From Chrysogorgia sp. JL179-B06 (lineage: Eukaryota; Cnidaria; Anthozoa; Scleralcyonacea; Chrysogorgiidae), in NCBI GenBank assembly GCA_035772405.1, contig JAYKKM010000375.1, positions 6,114,501 through 6,178,500 of the forward strand: a stretch of DNA of 64,000 bases, in the 5' to 3' direction. Below, one piece after another: positions 44,001-55,196 of the stretch. The notes beneath the pieces were generated by a model, which saw only the letters and a list, made by a program, of their open reading frames with translations, was not told the origin of the DNA and did not search any database. The translations under genes and the position numbers were made by a program. Every line of letters starts with the position of its first letter. The first letter of the stretch is position 1.

Positions 44001-47000
44001 TATTCCATATAAGGTCATATCGGACGGGACTGGGAAGAGCAAATACGTTGCCCTAACGAGCATATACGTTGGCCTGACGAGCAAATACATTGCCCTCGTA
44101 CCAGCCCACTGGATGTGGGATTGTTACCACGTTACGATATGTTCGATTATCCGCTCTTTTTAAGAAAACTACTTTCGCTAGCCCGATAAATGGCCTTTTT
44201 GGGGAGGGTTAGGACCTTTGTTGTTTTGGGGTCGGTTATAATCCAATTAACTAGGAGGCTGGTACGAGGGCAATGTATTTGCTCGTCAGGGCAACGTATA
44301 TGCTCTTCCCAGTCCCTTCCGATATGACCTTATATGGAATACGTACTATTATAAGTCCCTATCCTATGTTCGTCTATACCCCTTTATGCCGCAGGAGTGA
44401 TCAGCACCTAACTTCTCCTAACAATATCAATGGTTAACCAAGCATGGACGTAATGAGAATAAAGGAAATGATCACCAAAGTTAAACTGACATGTTTTAAA
44501 AAGTCTCCCAACTAGTACTATAAGAAATGTTAGGAGACCAATAAGGAGAATTTGTATGTTGATACTGGGGAGTAAAGGGTTCAGGCGAAGTCAAGATTTA
44601 AACAATCAAGTTTAAGTCGTTTCAAGGGTTCACTTCCAAGAAAAAATGTCGCTCAAATTTTAATTCTTTTTTTGTCGATGTTAGGTGGACAGCGGTGAAG
44701 ATGATGACGTCGACGATGACGATGACGATGTTATTCCGATATTTCCTGAGGAAAAATTCCGACCGTTTGCTTTGGAAAAGATGATCACCGTCATTGCGAT
44801 CTTGGTTGAAGAAGCCAGGGGACAATCGTAAGTTGTTGTTCTTTTGATATGCGGGCACTCTTTCCATTTCTGTTCCTTCCTATTCATTCCTGCCTGCCTT
44901 CATTCCCTTTCTCCCCTTTCTTCCTTCCCTCATTCCCTTCATTCGATTCATCCCATTCCTTCCTGTCTGCCTTCCCTTCATTCCTTCCTTTCCTTCCTTC
45001 CCATCCTTTTCTTCCCTTCCTTTTCTCCCTCCCTTTCCTTTCTTTCCTTTTCTTGCTTCCCTTCCTTCCTTTCTTTCCTTCCCTTCTTTTCCTTCCTTTT
45101 TTCCTTTCCTTCCTTCCTTCATTCCTTCCTTTCCTTCCTTCATTCCTTCCTTTCCTTCCTTCCCATCCTTTTCTTCCCTTCCTTTTCTTCCTCCCTTTCC
45201 TTTCTTTCCTTTTCTTCCCTTCCTTTCTTTCCTTCCCTTCCTTCCCTTCTTTTCCTTCCTTCCCTTCTTTTCCTTCCTTCCCTTCTTTTCCTTCCTTCCT
45301 TCCCTTTTTTCCTTTCCTTCCTTCCTTTTGCTTCCTTTCCTTCCTTTCTTTCCTTCCTTTCCTTCCTTCCCTTCCTTTTCTTCCTTTCCTTTCCTTCCCC
45401 TTCCTTCCCTTTCATTCCTTTTCTTCCTACCCTTCCTTTTCTTCCCTCCCTTTCTTTCCTTCCCTTCATTCCCTTCCTTCCTCCCTTTCCTTCCTTTCTT
45501 TCCCTTCCTTTCTTTCCCTTCCTTCCTTTCCTTCCCTTCATTCCTTCATTCCTTCCGTTCCTTCACTTCCTTTCTTTCCTTCATTTCCTTCCTTTTCTTC
45601 CCTCCCCTTTCTTTCCCTTCCTTCCCTTCATTCCTCCTTCATACACATCCTCTTTCCCTCCCTTCCCCTCTCTCCCTGCCTCCCTGCCTTACTGCCTTGT
45701 TTCATTTCCCACCTACCTTTCCTACCCTTCCTACCCTTCCCTTTCTTTCTTTCGTTTTCAACAATCATCTTGATAATTTGTTCTTATTGTAGGAAAGAAC
45801 TTCAACTGTCAAAGAGCGATACCGATGCTCTTCTTGGTGGGCAGGTACGATATAATATAGTTATTTCATTTCACACCACACCATACCACAGATAACACTG
45901 AGCAACCAATTACACATCCTCGCATCGAACGTCCCAGAACTCATTTTTTCTGCCACTTTTAGGGTTTCCCATTCATATTTGAAATAGTCAAAGACTCCGT
46001 GAACTTGAAGCACACGAGCAATCTTATTTTTACTCTTTGTCTGCATAACCAGCAACTCGCGGAAGATGTGAGTAGAAATACGTTTAACCTTTTACCTCCT
46101 CTTCCTTCATCGCTTCATTTATGAACTTGTGCTAGTTCCAAGCAACATTTGTTGCTTGAGCATCGACGATTTACATTCTCTTACCTTTTATAGATTATTT
46201 ATACACTGATGTCCTCTGTGAAGAAACTCCCGTCGGAAGTAAGTATTTTGTTAAAGGTGTTCGGACGTATTAGCTAGATATATACAAGATATGAGCTTGA
46301 CGATCGCCCATGTATCGTCTGTGTACTCCAAGCTCTCCCACATTCACAACAGCTTCCAAGCATTACTTAACAATTATTCACCGAAGTGGAGGTGAATATC
46401 CACACTATTCACCGACACTGTGATGAATAATTGTTTTAGTATAAATACGACAGCCCCTGTCTGGTGGTGACTTATTCCATACTGTTTATCCTTATCTCTT
46501 CACAGCAAACCCAGCCTTTCTTCAAACTGCTGAATATTCTCTCGGAACTCAGTTTGGGTTCTCCTGGTGTTTTCTCATTCACTAAGCTTATTTTGGCGAG
46601 AATCTGGGAGGTAAGAATCGTAACATACGAGACTTATATTATGCAGACTTTATCAAAATATTCATTTTTTGTTGTGTTTGTTCCCAATAATCATAGGGCA
46701 TTAGATTGTGAAATGTTATCCATAGACATAGTTGCCATAGTACTACAGCAGTGTTTTTATTAACACATCCTAGCATTACTTAACAATTATTCACCGAAGT
46801 GGAGGTGAATATCCACACTATTCACCGACACTGAGATGAATCACACTAATCTTGACTTGGGTTGATGTGTCTCATACCTCTCAGACCTCTTCGCGGAACT
46901 ATGTGTAGTCGATCTGCATTAAAATCACGCTCGATTTTTTCATGGATGTCCACAGATTTATGACGTTTTATGACGTAACTCGTAGATGTTCGTATAATCA

Positions 47001-50000
47001 CCGGATGCGGAAACTATCCGAATCAAATGTTCGGATAGAACTCGCCAACGGCATGCATGCAAACAAAATAAAATCTCTTTAGCTATATACTAGCGCCACG
47101 ATATTTTGTGAAGAGCCTCGTTCGTCAATCAACATATAACGTGTTCTGCTTTACTGATGAACTTCTGGCAGTTGTTAGTTTATCGACTGTTATAATGTCA
47201 ACTTTTTGTGTTCATATTTAACTGCATTTTTATGCAAGCCTTGTACAGAGAACTATGTTATACAACTAGTTTATCTTATACTGTATGTTCAACTGCATTT
47301 TTATGCAACTGTTGAACTTACATCTGTTGACTTCAATATTAACTGTTCAACTTACATCTGATTCTCGCCACTTATTTGTGCTATTTTGCACAATATCACA
47401 ACTGCCTTGAATTTTGAGGCAGCACGTTCCTTGCGATAGTAACTTCTAGTTTTAATATAAATACACAGGTGATCTTTTTGGAATAGCATTTTCTTTAAAA
47501 TAGGTTATATCCTCACCTGTCACACTGACAAATCGGCTGGCAGCCATTTTGCCTAAACGCTGTAGGTGATTATATCGTATATATATAAGAATCTGGGAGG
47601 AAATAATCGTAACATACGAGACTTATATTATGCAGACTTTATCAAAATATTCATTTTTTGAATCATAGACATAGTTGCCATAATGTTCTGTCCAACTTAT
47701 CACCTTTATCAACCTTGTGATTAAAATAATAAAGATCAATAATTGTTTTTCTAACTGACAATACATTACTATTAGTAATACTGCAGCTTTATAAGCAAGC
47801 AATCTAAAATCCTGCACAGCATTAAATCATTGTCATGCGTTAGCTACTAGTGATTTATTTAATATGATACATAATTCTATAAAACTTTGCACTGTCCTTG
47901 GGACCTTAGTTAATCTACTTGTTTCTATTCAAGATTATTATCGCTTGATAAATTCTTGAATAAAACGCTTGTCTGTCCTCGAATTATTTTACTCATTCAG
48001 TTCTGTTATCGAACTGTAAATATTAATATTTTCATATTTTACTCCAACCTAGAATAGCTTAGCCTCCTTCGCAGAGGTTCTAATGGCTCACTTAATACCT
48101 CCCCATGTACTAACGTCTGCTCACCCGAGAGCTACATTCCATTCCCTTTGTGTACATGGACCAATGAAATTACACCATTGTCGTTCTCAATAAAGCCGTC
48201 CTGGCTGCATGGTGTTGCTAAATATTAATAAAGCTAATATTTTGAAAAGTTTAGCCTAGAACTTCACGAAGTTTACGAAGAATATTGTTTTGACTATGTT
48301 CTTGCTGCGGCCTATACAAACAAATAAGCGTGAATGTCAGAGAGCGTTAAGAGAAATTTAAAATTGTAAACAAGAGGTATTTAGTGTCTTAATCGACTGC
48401 CTTAATTGAAAGCTAATATTTCGCTTACTATAGCTCAGAGCTTTACAAAGTTTACGAAGAATTGTATTATGAATATGTTCTTGCTGGTCGTGTAAATAAA
48501 TCTGTGTGAAAAGCTTTACAAAAGCTACAAGCGTCGGCGATATGTATCTAGCGGATAATAAATCTTTAATACGGGGATGTCTGGCTAGCAACCTCGATGT
48601 TATTCAGTTTCATATTCCAGGTTGTAATTCACAGATAATACAACATAATCTTTACATTGATTCTATTAATACGCAAAATGTTTACTGTACTACTAGTTTT
48701 CAAACGGTCAGCTCAAGGTCGAAGGTCAGGTTTTCAGATATTGGAAGTCTGACATTGATATTGGTCAACAATTGGAAAGGAATTTGCTGCTCGGGTAAGC
48801 AGCCGGTAGTTGAGGGGAGTGAAAATGATCTCGAACTGACGGCTGCGAAGGAGACTAAGAATAGCTAGGCTAAATGTGGAATGGTGAAGGGAAATTTTGA
48901 GTGTTGTTATATATACATTTTAAGACCAAACCGGGATGTATATATTCCAACACTCGAAATTTTCCTTCAACATAAATCCTTAGAACATGCCGTTTAATCG
49001 AGTGAAATGCCAAATGTTACTTGTAATATACCCAATTCTTCTCCCGGCATTACCACATTATACATACAGAACTCGTGACTAGGCTCTCAGCAAGGGCCTC
49101 CGTAGCTCAGTTAGAGCACTGCACTAGCATCGCAGGGTCGCGGGTTCAATATTAGCCGGAAGGCCTTGATGTTGCATTTTTCGCAACTGGTCCCTGTTTG
49201 GTCTTATATGTGGATGGGTTATTTATTTGTATTTATTAATGAAGTGAATATTAAAATTGCATTGTATTGTATTGTATTGTATTGTATTGTATTGTATTGC
49301 ATTGTATTGCATTGTTTTCTTTTATACATTGCTTGTTTTTTTTTAATGGACATCTCACGCGTATTTTTGTTTATTTTATTTAGGCTGCAGAATACAATGC
49401 CTGTATTTGCCTGGAGTGGCTTCAGAATGTTGTCGCGAAAAATAAGACGGCAAGTTTTGAAACTGCATTAAACATTGCTTCATTATGCAAATGCCCCTAA
49501 ACTATTCACTTGTAGTAAATATCAATAATCACTTATCGCCAATCCGCGATTCTTATTGGTTAATCAATCATCATCTATCGGGAGATAGTTGATGGTTGGA
49601 AAGAACCTGTGGTCAAACGTCAACGATGGCGTCTTTAGATTTTCCGTGATAGAGTAAATGATAAAGATTTAAGGAAAATTGCTGTCCTAGAGAGAATAAA
49701 AACAGCAAACAAATGAATGGGATGAAAATGTTTAAAGAGTGATTGTCAACCGTGACGCATTGCACGCTCGGTCGGCCATTTTTCGAAGCACGAAATTCAC
49801 TTGGTGAACTCGTCCGTAAAATGAAGCATATTCCGAAAAATAAAGACATGCTGAGAACTCAAGATATGAGTCAATAACAAGACGAGATTATTGATATTTC
49901 GATTTTATTACAAAATCATCATCAGACTAAGTGATTACAAAAACGTAGCCTAGGTCTGTAATCACTTAGTCTGATGATGATTTTGTAATAAAATCGAAAT

Positions 50001-51298
50001 ATCACTTTTTCAATAATCTCGTCTTGTTATTGACTCATATCTTGAGTTCTCAGGATGTCTTTATTTTTCGGAATATACTTCATTTTATATTATTTGAAAT
50101 TGTCAGCTGGGTTTTTCGTCCGTAAATATCTTGTCAATCCTTAGAAAGTAATTATTTCTGCATTTTTCACAAAATTCAACGTTTTCTTGACTTTCGTTTC
50201 GAATTATGTCAGCCTTGACTGACGCGAAGCGTAGAAGACAAAGTGACGAGATTCAAACAAAAAAATCAAGTTCCGAGTAGACGTATTTGGATTGTGGATA
50301 AAAAAGAAAGCCTCTGTAGGGTTTTCTGAGAGTTTAGATTAGTTTAGATCGGGTCATAAATTGCTATTAAAGATTCAACTTATAACTTGACAGAGGCGTA
50401 GGAAGATGTTTTTGTTTAGGGGGGCTTAAGGTCGTCGCGCCAAATCCGTGACGAACCGCAAGGGGGTTTCCAGGGGCTTGCTCCTCCGGAAAATTTTGAA
50501 TTTTAGAGTCTCTGAAATGGCATTTCCTGCATTTTGAGGGGAGATTTAAGAGATTTCTGAAGGCTATAAAATACCAATTCATGATACATCTTTGGTCTAA
50601 AAAGGGCTCTCTATCGCCAATATCAAACCAAAAAATGCGAGGCCTCCTGGCCATAAGTGCTAAGCCCCTGCGCCTAACAAAGCGCGCAAATTGTAGGGGT
50701 ATGGTGCATTATTTCCCGAGAAATCTTTGAATAGATAGAAAAGATAATTGCCAGCGGCTGTTCGCAGTCGCCTATTCTTTGGCAACAGACACAAGATCAA
50801 AGGCTTCTGTACGTGGTGTATGAACATACATCAAGAATAAGTCGTTGAGACGTTAATGAACAGTAAACGAATCTGAATCGTCCGCGGATCCGTACTATTT
50901 TAGCGGTAATTAAACACAGAGTACCACTCAACAGAAAAGAAAGATTGGATCTTTCTTTGAGCCATCACACGTGTATAATAATTATTAGGGGTCTCTATTT
51001 CTTACGCCGGTGCTTGAGGTCGTATGGTTACTGGGCTTTTTCTTTATGCGCTGATGCGCACCAAAACTTTGGAACGAGCTCCCACTAGAACTGAAGTATA
51101 GTTAATCAGTAGATGTCTTCAAAAGAACTCTAAAAACATTTATTTTTAGGAAGGCTTATGCTAGTTAAACCATTGTTCTTATTGCTTATATTTGTAAATT
51201 TTTAAATTTGTAATTTTTAGATTTGTTTTTATTATTATATTATAATCATTCAATTGTAAAGCGCTTTTTTGGACTTAATAATAATAATAATAATAATA

Positions 51299-51350
<52 letters not shown>

Positions 51351-54300
51351 GTAATTCAGTCCCTGTCTCTTGTGTTTTCTTCGTGAAGTATTCATGAGTA
51401 TTTTAATCCTCATTCATGCCCTTCTATTCTGTTATCAGGCTCGACAATTTGTCTTAACCCACATGCAGACCTGGGTTAAAACGTTTTTAGTCGCCGACAA
51501 CAGCATACGAATTCGTAATGGTGAGTTTATTATATCCCAAATTTTTATATTTATAAACATTCTATGTGAAGGAAATAGTTGAACATTGAAAGATTTCTTT
51601 GATTTGATTTTTCCTACACAGGTTTATGTTTTTAAAATACTAATGACTGTGTGACACATCATCCCAGTAATTCGTTATTTCTCCAAAAGGAATTCGTTAT
51701 TTATTCAAAATTATTTTAAAAAACGAGACAAGCATTCTACTCGCGATATCTATCAACAATTATATAGTATCAACCAAGTAGCGGTCTATTACAAATTCGG
51801 CATTCTGATTTGCTATAGACCACTAGTAGCGTTATCCAATCACAAACCTTCTTATAACTGGAATATTCCTATCCTGACCAATCAGAAGCCGAGACATTCG
51901 CACTGCAAGCAAAACCTGAAATCTAGGCCAAACATGGCGTCCGCTAAAATTTATATACGAGTGATGAAATCATGAAAAGATTGGCCCGAAAGTAATGGAA
52001 AATTGTTCAGTTTGGACATTTTCGAATAAGAAAATGATTTCGCTTATGTCTACACCAAATTTAAAGCAAAGTAATTACAATCTCGTTTTTTGTGAGCGAT
52101 TGTTTGTCATGTGCCATCGAGCAACTCTACATTTTGAATGGGGAGACTTCTACAACTTTTTTTACGTTAATGAAATGATAAATTTCTGGCCCCCTAATTG
52201 ATATACGGTCATGATTTCCTTTGCGTTTTCGTCATGAATTATTAATGCTTTTTAATATAACTTTTAACATATGTTATCTGATTTAGACTCTGCCTATTTG
52301 CTGGTGGCCCTCGTCCCAAACAACTCTTTCAAACAAGGATTTAGGTAAGTAGTCTTTTGTGTTTTTTGAAAGAGCAGGGCCGGAATTCGGTCTGTGGAGG
52401 CAGCTATAGGCAATGAGGTTATCCATCACATTGTATGACAATTTGTCCATACCACTAATCAATTTCATATGGCAGTTTCATGAAACTTTTTTATGAAATT
52501 GTAACATTTTAAAATTTTTATGGAATTGTAACATTTGCACATATGAGATATACCTAATTCGTAAGAGCGCTTATTTGGCGCAATGCTAATTCTGAGGAAT
52601 ACGGTATGCCTGTTGTATCTTTCCTGTCAAAAGGAAGACGCAAAAACAAATCGATGTTATTGTGATGAGAAATGTAACTATCACATCGATACTCTTTCAG
52701 GACCAAGACATTTACTCCACAAAAAGATGTGCAGGTATTCGTCACTTGTAGTATAAACATTCATTAAAAATCCCCAATCTCGCTTCTCTCTTTTTAATTC
52801 ATTTATTATTTTCACAACTTGTTGGTTTTCTTTTGTGTATTTTATTTTGTTCATGTATTCGCATTTCTTTCTTCCCTCTTCTAATTTCTATTTCGTTCAT
52901 CCTCAGCTGTCGCCAGATGCTGAAGCAGTTCTACATGAGGTATGATTAATGATAGAGACCCAATTGTGTTGAATTCTGCGAGTGTTGAAATCCTATTCTT
53001 GAGAACCAAGACTAGTGGTTTCCATGTGATAGACTGGTTGAGGATTTTAGTTAAAAAGTTGATAAAATCTCTAGTATATAGCGTTCAAGTATATCATTAA
53101 CGTTTGAAGTATGTCAACTCGCTCTAACACGAGTTAGCGTTCTTCCTCTGATTTCTAAATACGGACAAGCCGGTTGTTTTTTAACCGGTTTGTCCGAGTT
53201 TTTTTAACCTGTTTATCCGAGTTTTTTTAACCGGTTTATCTGTATTTAGACATCAGAGGATGAACAATTACGAGTGTTAGAACTTGCTTCTCAAACGAAT
53301 CCACATTTTGTGAGAAAATCGATGTTAAAGTTAGCGAAATTTGGCCGTAATCTTCCTCTTATTTCTAAATACTGATTAAATATTGATTTCTTTTGAATTT
53401 TCATCATGAATTATTGATGAGTTTGAGATTATTGTATCCGAAATGATCACTGGTTTGACGTCAGTCATCAGGATTTCGGACAACAAATCTTTAACTACAT
53501 TAGGGACCGGTCATTATTCATTATATCAGAGAAAATGGTTGGGTAAACAAAATGTTGAGTAAGTCAAAGGCTGGGTAAATAAAAAACAAACCAACTCAAA
53601 GGTTGGGTAGAAAAAAAATGCAATGTATATGTCCAAAGCATGACTCACTCAAATATTAAAGACTATGTAAGAAAGAAATATCATATGCCAATACAATAAT
53701 TATGTCAATCAGTCAGAGTCATTATCTTGATCTTCTTCAGATTCTTCATGTAACATCATCATCAACATCATCATCATCAACATCATCATCATCAACATCA
53801 TCATCCTCTAACATCATCTTCCCTCATCTCTATGATGTGGATAAAGTTAAAGTTTTGGGGTGGGTATTTATTGTTTTAATTGATATCTGAGGTTGGGCAA
53901 AGAAAATTAGTGACCTTTTAATGGTTGGGTCAGCAAAAGTTTTGCCAAGAAAAACATTTCTCTTCGGTGCCACCCCCCCATTTTTAACAATGACCGGTCC
54001 CTTACTGTCACTATAGGCTGATTTGGACGCATATAATGATGGATAAGTGCTGAAAACGAACCGTATTTGCTCTATAATGTCTCTTCGAAATGTCTTTTTC
54101 TAGGTATATCGTACCTTGTTGAGCCTCTTGCCGAAGCTGAAAACGTACTGTGGTAAGTCACGATACGTTCATGATTCGTTCCTAACGATTCTGAATTCTA
54201 AATTTCCCCCTGCATGTATCCTGTAATGTTCGTTTCCCTGCACATATGCCGCCTGCAATTTGTAGTTCGTAGCCCGTTCAACGACACTGTTGTTATTTTA

Positions 54301-55147
54301 ATCCTGTCGTGGAACTTCACGATCTGCGCGTTATACTTGGTGCCTGGCCATGTAAAGCTTTGAAAGTAAGCAACAGTATGTGTTGTATATCTATGCACTA
54401 TTGTAGAGAATGAGGGAGTTTCGAGTAGACAGACGATACATGGAAGATCGCTCCCATATTCACTACATCAGTGCATTTATACAACACTCCCAAACATTGC
54501 TGATATATAGTGACTGCCGCATAGGCAGTACATAATGGTGTCACCCCGGTGGAATTCAAACGGCACATGCTGCTTTACTACATGGCAGCAGTGGAGGGGC
54601 CCTATGACGCGGACGACCCCAGGACATGGAGAACAGTTTGCCCAAAGTAGTCTGGCTGGTGCTCTCTGCTGCTGTGGTTGACCTCCGTAAGATCTTTTAG
54701 TCTCAGGAAGATCTTTAATTTTTTAATTTTTACTTTATTTTTATTAAAGTAAATGGTTTGAACCTAGGACAACTACAACAACCTGGACGATCAACTTCAC
54801 ACATTAATTTTTATTCTTACCGATGACGTTGTTTTTTTTTTATTATCGTTCTTGTAATTTACCAGTTTCGCTGTCCATCTGAATCTCGGTAGCTCCATGG
54901 TTAGAGTCTCTCACCGGCAATCAGAAGGTTGCAGGTTATATGCCTGTTTGGGAATCAAGACAATCAATTTACCGACCCGATTTGACAAAGATAATGTGAT
55001 CACAGTCTTCTTAAAACCACTGTTTGATTTTCTTTCTAGATCGAACCGTACATGGCAGTAACAAGTTGACAAGTTACTTTGCAGTTTTGAATTACTGTCT
55101 TGTGTCAAAGAAAGAAAAACAACTGGTAAGGGCCTTGTATAAAATAA

Positions 55148-55196
<49 letters not shown>

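Noticed and set aside
44844..45895. Proline/serine/leucine-rich frames of up to 348 codons
   Set aside because: Translated homopyrimidine tract; no domain and no conservation expected.
48506..48868. 120-codon frame as a gene
   Set aside because: No recognisable family, no splice context or promoter, surrounded by repeats in a USP34 intron.
49098..49172. Functional tRNA-Ala gene
   Set aside because: T-arm is disrupted and a SINE-like body and tail follow.
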